Shown here: piece after piece, positions 46,736 through 58,700 of the stretch
Layout: each line of letters starts with the position of its first letter
Numbering within the stretch: position 1 is the stretch's first letter
From: Paragyromitra xinjiangensis
Lineage: Eukaryota > Ascomycota > Pezizomycetes > Pezizales > Discinaceae
Direction: 5' to 3'
Assembly: GCA_038503065.1 (NCBI GenBank)
Contig: JBCAMK010000013.1
Coordinates: 1,798,001 to 1,862,000 of the forward strand
Length of the DNA stretch: 64,000 nucleotides
Translations under genes and position numbers: made by a program
The notes under the pieces: model-generated
The model's database searches: none
The model's input: only the letters and a program-made list of their open reading frames with translations
What the model was told of the DNA's origin: nothing

Positions 46736-47842
46736 ATGTTCTTCTCGAAGAAGGGATATCTTCCCATGAGCAAAAAACGTCCTTCATACCACGACGACGG
46801 CACTGAGTCTGGCGAGTCTCTCGTTGGGGATTCAAGTTCTCGGAAGTCAAGTTCTGAGGAATTTGTTGTCCAGGAGAAACATGTTGTCTCAAGCATTCTT
46901 GGTGGCAGGAAGAGCCGTCTTTTGATCTTTCTCAATGTTGCTCTATTCTGTATATCGTTAATTTTCTTCACGATGGGGTACGGCTATTCTCTTCGCATCC
47001 GCCGCAATGTCAACAACACTCTTTTAAAAGAAACTAATTATTATTGTAAAAAAACCTCCTCCTTCACTATTCCCTAGGCTGGGTTCAAACGGTGTGTACT
47101 GACTTAGAAAACAGCCCCGCTTCTTGACCAGGTCCAGATATCACTCACGGATGTGCGAGTTAATGGCTCGCTCCTCGATATGGACCACAGTATCTTCCGT
47201 CAACCTTCTAGCCCTGAGGTTGACGCTGCGTGGAACCATATTGCGGACCTCCGCCCCAGCTACATCACTACTGAGGATGTGATAAAGCTCGGAAAAGGTG
47301 AACGCCATCTAGCGGGAAGTTAGAAAACTCGGATTTCTAACCTTAATTCTTTAGATCCCTCTCGCACCGCTAGATATCCCGACGATTTTGGCCTTGGCCC
47401 CGATAAACACGTTGGTGAACTCGATGTCCTTCACCAAATACACTGCCTCAATGCAATCCGGCGAGATCTCGATTTCGAATACTATTTCCGGAAAAAATAC
47501 CCCGATGGTGTCCTTCCCGAATTGCATAAAGTGCACACCTCACACTGTGTGTATATCATCCTGCAACATTTGATGTGTACGGCATCCACCGACATAGTTA
47601 CGCAAACTTGGGTAGAGGGGCAAACGCACCCCTTCCCGGACTTCAGCATCAATCGGAAGTGTAGGGATTTCAACGCTATTCTAAAGTGGCAGGATGAGAA
47701 TGTTGTTGAAACCGAGGCGTTTATGAAATTGAGGCGCCCAGAGGATCAAGTCCCGGTGAGAATGAGTGATGAGTTCAAGAGGATGTTTGGGGTTGAAGAC
47801 TGGGATAGCCACGATCACGATGACCACGCTCACCATGATTGA
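46736..47842 (+). CDS. UstYa-family (DUF3328) RiPP-modifying oxidase
   Basis: UstYa-family proteins carry out oxidative macrocyclisation of fungal RiPP cores. Three exons (46736-47045, 47115-47297, 47355-47842) give 326 residues. A cytosolic Ser-rich tail is followed by one membrane helix (LIFLNVALFCISLIFFTMGY, about residues 63-82), as in type II anchored family members. The lumenal domain begins ETNYYSPLLDQVQ and includes SIFRQPSSPEVDAAWNHI, the first metal-type motif HQIHC in LHQIHCLNAIRRDLDFEYYF, and the second HTSHC in HKVHTSHCVYIILQHLMC. It then has TQTWVEGQTHPFPDFSINRK. Both HxxHC motifs are intact. The C terminus is a His/Asp-rich tail (DWDSHDHDDHAHHD) that I do not associate with the family core. 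The divergent position next to the repeat precursor strongly suggests that this enzyme acts on the YIHF cores in the secretory pathway. Confidence 0.93.
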
Positions 47843-50828
47843 GCACGGCTGAAAAAGGCGGCGATATTGGCAAGGGGTGGTGTATGTACGAGTTTGGAAT
47901 AGTTTACCGTGGGATGTTTCTTTATCCAATTATTTGCCAGCAATGTTTTTAGTAGTAAAGCACAGACTCTCATATGTTGAGTAGGCGGGATATTAGTCTA
48001 GTGAATAGAACATGATCAATCTCTGCTCTCCTCGTACCGCCATAACCTATAGGGCTGAATGCTCCTCGTGTGAAGTTGAACTGTAGCCAAGCACATTGCG
48101 TGATAAATATCGATACCGAGTTTCACAACCGGGTTGAGCTCATAATCGAATTCTCATTATTTGAGTTTATGCCCTTGCCCGACAGTTCTAACCAATTAGA
48201 TCTTACGGTCTGCTATCAAGCGGTTGATATAACCTATTTTTGTACGTATATACTTACCGAATCCGGGAAAGCAGGTATTACTAGTGGATGTCTTGAATCG
48301 TTGGGCTGCATATACGGATAAATAAGCTCTTGTCATCGAGATATAGGATCGAAGAATGCAAAAACCGGGGAAGCGGGGGGCTGAGTCGAGTAATCCTCGG
48401 ACAAGGCTGAATTAGGAAGGTGGTTGCAGTGATACCGCTCTGGAGTCAAGCCATGCTGCTAATTCGCCACTATCTCTGACAGGTGTGGTCCGAGCTTCGG
48501 CGCGGAGCGGTCGCTGCAAGAGGAGTCTTTCATGTGTATCCCGCCCGCCCGCTCAACAGCCCCCACTGTAACTACTACCGCGGTAGGTAAAACCAAACAA
48601 CCCATACCGCCCGTCTTACAAAAGCTGAATTTTGCTTCCGCCACTTACAGCTGGACGGCTCAGCGTTTTGAATGATGCCTCGAGAGTAGCCAATTCGAAT
48701 TCAAATACCGTAGGGACTCGTGAAATACAGACAGTTGCCAAGAGGGTAGCTTCCTGCCGAGTCGCCGGATTACGAGAATACTATACCAATTAAAGGGTAT
48801 ACTATACCGATTTAGGGGGTGCGTTGTGTCAATCTGTGAGCTGAAATCCCGACGTGTTGTTTTTGTGTTGCAAATCGATCTCTAGAAAGGTATAGTCTGG
48901 CAAGCTGCCCTCTTGGCAACGGTCTGTATTTCACGAGTCCCTACGGTAGACACTGACTACATTTCAAGATCCCTGCATGGATTTCTCTGTTTAGCATATT
49001 CTGCACAGTGATAGGCGCAAGCAATCATCTGCTGTGTAGTACACCTCTGGGGATACTCGCAACTAGTTCTGGATTCCTGTGGGCTGTAGGTACACGCGGG
49101 GAACTGGTCAAAGTAATGCTAGCACACGTAAGATAGAGAACCATGGGACCAACGTCTTGACCGAGGATGAAATTGGAAAAATTAAATTAAAAATCAATGT
49201 CTAGATTACTTATGCTAGGTACCCCTCGTGTATTCGTATTCCTATGGAAAACGATCTACAAATACCGTCGTGCCTTGATATGCTGAGCGCTTAGAACTCC
49301 ATGTATCTTGTTTGGGGTAGAAAAATCATCGGGATAATATCCGAGGTACAGAATGAGATGCAAGCTCTTGGAATGGAAGGCCAGCGGCGAACGGAGGCCG
49401 GAGCTAGCCGTTGCAAGAGATATTGGATTATATATTCAAGCATTTCGCTAACCCGGATGAATCAGGGATTCGAGGTACTGGCATATCCAGGCGACTATAC
49501 CTGCATGTGCAGATCACTGACATTAAACGGCCCGTCCCTGCATTGCATCGAGAGTGACCCCCAATACATGATTAATAAGGCAATGGGAGCCCGTTCATCA
49601 AACGTTATTTGTTTAAGAGTGCCCATCTCTTCACCTGGTTATTTGATTTGCCGGTATAAATATCTGACAACATTAAAACTAGCAGGGTTAAATTAAAGTT
49701 CGGGCGTAAGGCTTTGTGAGACTAAGAATGTTGTACCGTAATAGGATTTGCACGCCTAGGCTCCTGTAAAACCGTTGGGGAAGCTCAGGGGTCGAGATTC
49801 AGAGCTTTAATTGGCTTTCAGCTACTAGGGGAAGACTCCAGCGATGAATTTTGGCTCACCACAGAACCTCGGCTCATCTTAGAAGACTCTCCCGTAAGCC
49901 GTGCTTAGAGGTTGCTGATTATCATGACTTGCCTCGACCCGGTAGGGTAACTACTTTTCGCCCAACGGATTTGACATTCCTCGTATTTGGGCCGTCCTGG
50001 TATCTGGCCGACCGGAGATAGTACCTATATCTTCTAACCTCGAACGAGTTCAATGTGCTCATGGCCGTTTGTGGTTGGGACTGGGGGTATCTTGGTAAGA
50101 TCACAACGCGTATCAATGGTATCATACGCCCGTACGTACCATCATCACGGCAAGGCATAGTTTCGTTTCGTTTCGCATGTGCCTAAATACCTGCCTCAAG
50201 CTAATTAATCGGCAGATCACTGCGAATTTACAGAAGTCGAAGCCCAATTATGAGTCGTAAGTGCAGATGGCCATCGAATTGTAATCAAGGTGGCAGGGGT
50301 CGGTTACCCTGTCGTGTCCTGTGGCTGGCCAAAGAGTGTTGTTAGTCAGCTAGATTCCAGTGCCTAGATCTGGCCACGCTAATTTATTCGCTAGCCAGCT
50401 TCCCTACTGGAATGTGAATATGTGAATACTAACCACCGTCTAAGCAGGATGCATCTCCACGGGCTTATAACCCGAATAAGGGATATTAGCCATTATCTTT
50501 ACTCTTTACTGCTACACACGTAATATTATTGCAATTTCAAATACTTATGGCGCCACTTCGAAGCTCCGTTTCTAATAGGCGGGGAACTGCGTGCATACGC
50601 CTCCTGCTATCCTTTGGTACTGTTTCAACTCCATAGCATCTTTAGGAGTGAGATGCCATTTCCGGCGTTTTACGAACGATCATCTTAGATTCGAACCGCC
50701 CGGGGTCTTTTGGTTGGGAAAGAGAATATTTCCTATTTAGGTAATATAACTTCAGATCGATAGTTCCAGTTGCAGTATCATTGCGAGTTTCGTCTTACTA
50801 AACAAAGAATAGAGTTCCAAGCACGCAA
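47843..50828. other. gene-poor interval, about 3 kb
   Basis: Contains one MITE (48708-48946). An ATG-initiated frame of 131 codons at 49301-49696 (plus) has no recognisable domain and was not accepted as a gene. No further UstYa or tyrosinase gene is visible here. Confidence 0.45.
48708..48946. mobile_element. MITE, family C
   Basis: About 239 bp bounded by TA on each side (48706-48707, 48947-48948). The inverted ends begin CCGTAGGGACTCGTGAAATA and extend about 45 bp through CAGAC and GTTGCCAAGAGGG with few mismatches. The interior has a smaller partial repeat of the form ACTATACCRATT. There is no coding capacity. Confidence 0.88.
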
Positions 50829-52725
50829 TTACATCGTGAAATTTTCTACACTAGCATTTCCCTCTTCCTCCTCGCCATTCAACGGCTCATATCGGTTGTC
50901 CGTTTTCAGTCTGACCAGAAACATGATAACCATTACAAATGCAAACAAAACCGCAGACACCAAAAATGGCAATCCAATCCATGCTCCTCCAAGCTTCATC
51001 CCCCAGCGAAATGCAACCGACAAGGCTGGACCTGCAATTAATCCGCCCAATGTATCAAAAACTGCGATACTGGTGTAGAGCTTCCCGATATTTGATGCGT
51101 CGACCATGGAGGTGATGAGACTACGGGCTGCTGCACCAAAACCCGAACCGAAGGTGTAGACCATAAGGCCTGTAGAACTTAAAGTTAGTGAAATCTGATA
51201 TGTGGATGGAATATAGGTTTAGGGCCTACCGATCACCATCGGCGCAGGGGCTGGAGAAATAGCGATGCCTAAAAAGCCTATGGTCATGAGGACGATACTT
51301 GTGCGTGAGATATAGAGGTCCTTTTTGCCGGGAGTCATCTTCCATCGAGCCATCATCAGGGAGCCCAGCGCTGGCAAAACTGCGAGCAAGAGAACTAGAT
51401 TGACGCCAGCGCGGAGTGAGAAGAGAAAATTGGCCTACGAGTTATTTTTTAGTCAATAATTAGGATGTTTGATGAAAGTGCCCCTTCTAAGGATGGCTAA
51501 GACTTACCTTAGCTAGTGGCCATTCGTATCTCTTTGAGACATATTGCAAAAGCATTTCCATCGCTTGTCGACCGATTGTAGTCACAAAGAATGTAAAGAT
51601 CAAGAGTGTCACATTTATGTCCTTGAGTAGGAAGAGCATAACCTCTCGATAGTTGCTTTCGCGAGGGCTCTCTTCCGAGCTACTTTTTAAGTTATCCTCC
51701 TCTTCATCTTCCTCTTCTTCGGTCGTTGTATTTAATGGTTGGGTATTCTCTGCCTTTGGGCCGCTTGTTTCAGGCAGCGCAAGGGCAATAGGTATTCCTA
51801 AAGATTGAACCCCCAATCCAATGAGCAATGGAGTCCAGACATTACGAGTCATGAGTACAGAGCCCAACAGCGGTGCTAGAAGCTCGGAAGATAGCACGCA
51901 TGCTTGTAACTGGAAGAACATGGTCGATCTAGAAGCCAAAACCTCGAGTTAATAGGTGGTAAAGCTATATCTGAAGACAATCGTACCTCTGTTCCTCTGG
52001 GGTCACATCCGCAATTATCATGAGTATGAGTGCTGACCCCATCTGCGACCCGCCTCCGAGCAATAGAAACATTGAAGATAGCCATGTAAGTTTAATCGGT
52101 AGTGAAAACCAACCTATTCGTTATTGCAAGTTAATAAAGCAACCGACGTTGAGGTAAGAAATGGTCGTACAAACTAAAAGAACCCAGGCGGCTGAGAGCG
52201 TGAGTCCAGCAAGCGTTACAACAAGAATAATCTTCCGTCCAAATCTGTCCGCGAGAACACCAAAAGGTATTGCGAGCACGACACCTATTTACGCCAATCA
52301 GCATACATAGATTTTATCTCGTTCCTGAGTTTGCCAGTACCCGGAATGTTTGAAAACAACGTCTGAAATCCATTCAACATGGCAATCTCGCCCTGTACTT
52401 GATCAATCTTGCAATGTTCCTCTGGAACGTTGCCATTTCCATCAATAAACCCCGGATCATTCTCTTTGTAGTAATCTAAGCAGATGATAGATTCAAAGAG
52501 ACGGATTTGAGGCGCTGAACTTAGGTATGCTGCCATGTCTACCGTCACCACCAGGACGAAACAGAGCAGTGTAGCGTAGAATTGGGGGCTGCTCAGGAAC
52601 CATCTTCGTCGGGCGCTGAGAAGAGCTGTGAACGGAAAGAACCATCTTTGCTCATTGTTGAGAGGCGTAGTGAACGAGGGGAGTTCCTCGCTACCGTCAA
52701 TAGTGGATATTGTAGAGATTGCCAT
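50829..52725 (-). CDS. MFS transporter (putative cluster exporter)
   Basis: Membrane transporter of the major facilitator superfamily, several exons, ATG at 52725 and stop at 50829. The first exon has a cytosolic tail then FYATLLCFVLVVTVDMAAYL and a lumenal loop with CLDYY and EEHCKIDQVQGEIAMLNGFQ. Next come VVLAIPFGVLADRFGRKIIL (motif A region), LGGGSQMGSALILMIIADVT, PEEQRSTMFFQLQACVLSSE, a long acidic loop TEEEEDEEEDNLKSSSEESP, LLIFTFFVTTIGRQAMEMLL and a C-terminal helix pair ending FLVRLKTDNRYEPLNGEEEE. The acidic central loop and the overall style resemble uncharacterised ascomycete MFS proteins often seen in secondary-metabolite clusters. Head-to-head with the methyltransferase gene. The substrate is inferred, not shown. 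Confidence 0.85.
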
Positions 52726-53790
52726 GTCAATAAGGATGATCCGATACTCAAGAACACTGAACTACCGGCTATGAATGAGGGGGTCGAAGAAGAGGGGAGC
52801 GTACCAAAAAGGTTGACGAGAGGAAGTATCAAGGTTCAGGGCAAACGGTTAGGGTGCGCATTCCCGTGCCATATGCCGTCGCCCTGGCGAATCCCGAATA
52901 GCTGTTGGCACCGCGATTAGAGAGCTCTTACACGTGTCGTGTGCCATTTCTGTGCCCGTTTTCTCGAATGGGGTGGGGGAACGTGACGGCGGGTACGTAC
53001 TCTACCCAACTGGCAAGATAGAGTACTCTGACATGAGGTGAATACTGAGAACTGTTTCGTGCTGGTCTGTAGATTGCATGGCAAGTAATGATTTAGTGTA
53101 ACCGTCGCTTGTGGGCTGGTTACTGTTCCTGTCTGCTTTAGGGTTCTTACTATTTCTTTGTATTTAATTGATTACGGTTCTTGGTGCTGACCGTATCTTT
53201 TGGCACTCGAAAAAGAAAAGAAAGAAAAAAAAGGAAAAACCCGGTGAGAGACAAGAGCCAATGTCCCTGAATCGGGGAACTATTTACCCTTCGGGTCTTC
53301 TTACGTTTCCGAGATTTCGCTTATGTGATTGCGGTAGGGATAGTAAGAAGCTTTTGATCCTGTCAGCACTACCCGTTCGCAAAGCACACTGCACAGGGTG
53401 GCGCACAGTGGTGATAACAAATCACAGTAGATCCACATACCATGGGAGATTAAAACTCTCCCGTGAAACCCTGCTTATTCTTCAGGCTTGGACGCTTACG
53501 AAGGATGTTAATTTCGCCTTGCAATTGCATAATTCAACTATCAAGTCGAGTTATTGCTCGTATCTCCGGTAAGTCGCATCGCATAAGCATAAGGAACAGA
53601 TAAAGGAGGCGAATTCTAAATAGGAAGAGCTGAAGAGCCTAGTACTTAATTAAAAGGCGTAACGAAACCTTGTAGCCTCTTCGATCTGCCAGAGTGACAA
53701 GCGGAAGCTGCGGCAGTACAAAGCTTTCTCAATACTTCCAATTCCCGATTACGCTGTACTCCTTCTATTGTATAGATACTCCGTGTGCTT
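52726..53790. promoter_or_regulatory. shared divergent promoter, MFS and methyltransferase
   Basis: About 1.07 kb between divergent starts. It contains a purine run with many A residues near 53210-53240. No gene is supported. Confidence 0.4.
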
Positions 53791-54854
53791 ATGGCTATCA
53801 CGGACGATCCGACGATCTCTCTCCTCTCTTCTAGCTACCTTCACAAACCTGCTCACCTCCACACCCATGTAATTCCCCAGTTCCGCTATCGTCTTCAGCT
53901 GGTGTCTAAATTCAAAATCCCTCCTGGGTCGAGAGTTCTCGAGCTTGGGTGTGGTCAGGTTAGTTCACATTCCTCTGGCTGCTTCGGGTTTCGTTGCTGA
54001 AAATGAAAAAAACGTATAGGGCGAAACAACACTCGTGCTTGCACACATTGTCGGCCCAACGGGTCAAGTAGTAGGCGTTGATCCTGCCCGTCTGGATTAT
54101 GGTAGGTTCTCACTATTTTCGTGCTGAGATGCCACTAATCCTTTCTCTCCAAACAGGCTACCCAATTACAGTCTCTGCCGCTCGTTCCCATATTCTCAAC
54201 TCTCCGCTCGGCTCTCGCATCTCGTTCCATGCCCTCAATCCGTTGACTTACCTTGCTACCCTCCCTCCAGGCGAGCACTTTGACCTGATCATCCTCTCCC
54301 ATAGCCTCTGGTACTTCCCTTCACACGCTAGCGTTTTAGAGACCCTTTCAGCCCTGCGTCCTTTTGCCCCCCGTCTTTGCGTGGTGGAGTACAGCTTTTC
54401 GTATTCACTGCCGGAGCAGATCCCGCATGTTTTGGCAGCAAAGTGTCAGGCGCTGTTTTACTCCTTCAAGACCCCCGAGCAGCGAGACGCCACGGAGCCG
54501 AATGTACGCTCTGCTCCGTCGCCAGAGGAAACAAGAATTCTGGCAAAGCAGGCAGGTTGGGGTCTCCGTTCCTCGGAAGAGGGAGTAGAAATTCAGGGAA
54601 TTGTCACTCCTGCGGATGATGTTGGGGATGGCCAGTGGGAGGTTAAATGGGTTTGCTGCTTTTCGCAGTTTACGGACGAGATCGAGAGTGTGCTTAGTAG
54701 GGTTGACCAATTGAAAGCTAAAGAAGAGGTTTTGGATTTGAGGGAGCAGACGAAGAGGGCGTTGGAGAAGGTGAATAAAGGGGAGCTCGGGGAGGGAGAT
54801 GTGAATAGGTGTAAGACTATGGATGTTTGGTGGGCGGATTTTGAGCGTGTGTAG
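53791..54854 (+). CDS. SAM-dependent methyltransferase
   Basis: Class I methyltransferase. Three exons (53791-53958, 54020-54101, 54157-54854) close in phase to 315 residues. I used the ATG at 53791, two codons after a GTG. Motif I reads VLELGCGQGETTLVLAH, spanning the first intron, and motif II is VVGVDPARLDYG. The post-I region includes FDLIILSHSLWYFPS, then LRPFAPRLCVVEYSFS. The C-terminal third (about residues 220-315) is helical and charged. There is no signal or membrane segment, so it would act in the cytosol. Ustiloxin- and phomopsin-type pathways include a peptide methyltransferase, which makes this gene a candidate tailoring enzyme. A role in methylating another small molecule is equally open. 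Confidence 0.85.
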
Positions 54855-55781
54855 AAGATGTTTTGTAGTTTTGCTTTGGTCGCTATTATTACTCTATAAA
54901 CGTAGGAAGTGCTTGGGCGCCTCGCTCTTTGTTCTATTCCTTTGCTCTTAGCTCGTAGTAGTAGTAGTATTTCATTTTACGTATCCAACCCCTCTTCTTA
55001 GCTCAGTTAATGTTCCAATTTGCGATTTATCATGTATCATTTGAGAATTAAAAGAAATGGTATTCTGCCTTCAAATCCGCTACGTCTTCATAATCTCAAT
55101 CAATAAACAAGTAATTTAGTACTCCATCCTGTCTGGTTCTTCCCGGGTATCTCTGGGTTGATTCGGAACAAGACTCCAAGATTGGGTGGGATATGTAGAA
55201 TTTTTTTTGGTGGTAGATAGCAGTTGGAGTTATTTGTCCTGGCTATTGAATTAGGACTTAATCTACCTTGGTATGGGGGATGAATGTGTTCTGGCCCATT
55301 TACCATATATGGCCGGTAGCAAAGTGAGATAAATCCAACTATTACTCGTGGCTACTACTCATAGCTATGAGTCTCTTTTATTTTAATGTTATCACTTTAC
55401 ATAGCTAACCGAATTGTAGCTATGCATGAAGGTTTTCGTGCTGAATCACTTGGTACAAGATTTCTAGGCCCTACACCACCTAACTAACCCCAATAACTAA
55501 ACCCTCTTGGCCGAGATAATGACCATGGTTTTTTTTGAAGATCTTGAAGCATTATGTTATCCTGGTCGTGCTCCAAGAAACCCACTGCCTCCACAAACGA
55601 ATAAAGTAAATACGCGACCAAATATCCAGCTTAAATATTGATAATTATAATGATGGTCCAGAGATATAAAATTTATAAATGGAAAAGGCAAAAACTGGGA
55701 AACATTTGTCCATAATAGAAATCCAAAGTAAAGAAACCATCGATCCACCACCGGAAATAAACCAAGTTATCCTTCCTAGCT
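54855..55781. other. convergent intergenic spacer
   Basis: Shared 3' flank between the methyltransferase and the ABC transporter. AT-rich, with GTAGTAGTAGTAGTA at 54956-54970. No gene. Confidence 0.4.
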
Positions 55782-58700
55782 CTATTTCTTGAACCCTTTA
55801 AATAGAGGATTACTCGCCACCAGCTTCTCAGGTGTATCAAAATCTATTAGCACACCCTTATCTAGAACCGCAATCCTTTCATATTCCAGTGCGGAGCCCA
55901 GTCTATGAAGTACGGCAATCACTGTGTGTTCGCGGAACTCCTCTTCCACGATTCGCTGCATTAGCTTTTCGGTGGCGATGTCAACGCTATAGCAGCGTTA
56001 GTTTTCCATTCATTGCGGTAGAGAACAGGGAGACAGGAAGACAAACTTGCTTGAGGCCTCGTCCAGCAACAAGACCCGCCCCTCGCTCCTTTTGATTATA
56101 GCTCTCGCGAGACAAAATAATTGTCTCTGTCCCGCGCTCAGGCCCTCTAGATTCATCTCTCCATCTAATCCTCCGAGTTCATTTATTTTATCCCACAGTT
56201 CCACCCGCGTTAATATTTGAACTAGCTCCTCGTCGGGGGTACCGCCTTTGAGGTCGAGGTTAGCCCGAATAGACCCGGGGAAGGCATATGCATCCTGCGG
56301 AATGACGTTCAAATGAGAACGGGCATAATGCCGAGAGATTGTTGAAAGGTCGATATCATCAATGAAGATAGCTCCAGAGGTGAGATCGAGCATTCGGCAG
56401 AGGGCAGTGAGCAGGGATGTTTTGCCGCTGCCGCTGCGTCCGCAAATTGCGACTTTCTGACCCGCTTCAATTCTTAGGGAGACATCTTTAAGGACCGGAG
56501 CTGCTTCTAATCTAATTGTTTCAAGCCAGGCGTCAGCTAATAAGCCCTCTATCGTCAATGGCTGAAACAGGGATTGGCAAACCTATATGCTGCTGAAATA
56601 CCCTTCAACTCTACAACACCTTTGCTTGGCCAATTATTTGGTGATTCGGAAATTTCATCCGATGTAGTCTCATTCGGTGTCTCTCGCTTAAACGTTTCCA
56701 ACCTTGCAATAGCCCCCATACTAGTTTCCAGACCTGTCCAAGAAATAACAAGATTTTTCAAAGTTTCACCAAGCGTTGTGATATTGACCAAAGCAAGACC
56801 AACTGCACCGGTACTGAGCATTCCCGCCCGGCCGACAGCAATGCCTATGATAATAACTGCCAATGCAGCAACGACTAAATCCAGAACTAGTGTGAGCCAT
56901 ACTTGTACGCAGTATAGCAGGTAAAACGGTTTCTGTGAGGCATCAAGGACCCGGTGGTTATTGTCCCGGAAGTGAGACTGCCAGCCAAAAGCACGAATGG
57001 GCGCAAGCCCACTGGAGGTCTCGAGGAAGTGGGCATATAGGGGAGATTTAGCTTCAAGATCCATGAGACGGAGTTGTTTAGAGGTGCGAAGGTAGAATCT
57101 CTGGATAATGTAGACAGCAATGGCTATGAAGGGAAAAGCGACGAGTATAAAGGCCGACGCAGCTGCGATTAGACCTATCTGCACGATAAAAGTAAGGCCC
57201 TCTAGCAGAATCAGAGTCAGCTCGGGGAAGTTCACCAAATAAGCGGACGCCCAAATAACACACCTGATACTGTGTTCAATAGAGATAGTGGCAATGTGCC
57301 ATCGATTAAGAGCATATCTTGACTAAATCTGCGAATTCTTTAGCCTCTTCTCATCTCAAACTGCAAACAACTAGCGTACCTATTGGTTGTAACACCAGTG
57401 TCGATACGGCTTATAAAAGGGAAGGGAGCACTATAACGGCAGTCAGCATTTTGCTGGTCCCTAGGGCTGCGTCGGGCGGTTCACCTCATGACAGTCTGAA
57501 GTAACTCGCGATGAAGATTTCTCCCGGATGTTGCTACCACTCCATGAAATAGATGCCTAAAAGATATTTAATAGTGTTTAAAGAACTGGGAAACAGAATA
57601 CGCCATACCAAGCCCAACCGCAAAGCGAAGTAAACGCCATGACGTTAAACGCTGCATAAACTCCAAGATAGTATCCATTCCTCTCGTTCGGGTGTTCCGT
57701 GTTGGAAATTGACCACCATGTGAGCCACTGATCTATAAATTAAGTGGTTAGAATAGTCGAGGATACGAAATGGATTAGTGGCCGAACCGGGAAACTTCAG
57801 GAGAACAGCAAAACAAATTCCTCCAAGCAAGAAGATGACCGTATGAAGCTTCCCAATCGCTCTGAAGTAGTACATGTATACATCCCTGTCCCTTGTGTTT
57901 ACGTGTTTTCCATTGCTTTCATCCTCGGTGGGCTCTGTTGTTTCTGACCCAGGTTGTTGGTCTTCACCTGAAGTACCTGCTTCATGCTCTGTAGCGCCTT
58001 TGCTCTCTTTCTTAGTGTCACAGAGAGACTTAACATATCCATCTGCCGCCATGATTGCTTCGGGTTTCCCTTGCTCAACTATCCGCCCGTTTGATCCTAG
58101 TGCAATAATCCAGTTGGCATAGCGAAGATAGTGGACTAAAACACTCTATTAGCTCTTGGAGAATTTATCAAGTGCAAGGTTCATACCCGCATTGGTAGCA
58201 AAGACTACGGTTGTCTTAAGGCGTCTTAAAATTCCATCATCTCCCCAAAGCCGTTCGAACAAGAGGTCCTCAGTAATGCGATCTAAACCGGAGAAGATAT
58301 CATCTAATAGCAAAATATCTTTCCGGGAGTATAGCCCCCGCGCTAGAGCCTAATATATCAATAACGTAAGCAACTTCTCGATATCCATCAGAGGGTCATA
58401 TCACACCAGCCGTTGTTTCTGTCCTCCACTAAGTTTGGTTCCTTTGCTACCGACCATAGTTCCATCACCCTCTGGAAGTTGTTGAATATCCTGCTCCAAC
58501 ACACATGCGTGGATAACAGTTTTGTACCACTTCTCATCAAGGTCCATCGGCCCAATTACATTCTTCCGCAAGGTGTCATTAGTTAACCATGGTGACTGAT
58601 CACAAAACGCAATCTGTGTGGAAGACACCGAGACCGATCCTTTCAGGCGTAAAACTTCGCCGAGCAATCCTTTCAACAAGGTACTTTTTCCGCTTCCTAC

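Noticed and set aside
49301..49696. 131-codon ATG frame, plus strand
   Set aside because: Translation has no recognisable motif and an unlikely composition. It could be revisited with transcript data.
50685..50710. GGTTCGAATC on the minus strand, like a tRNA T-loop
   Set aside because: The flanking bases do not pair into a T-stem and no acceptor or anticodon arm is present.
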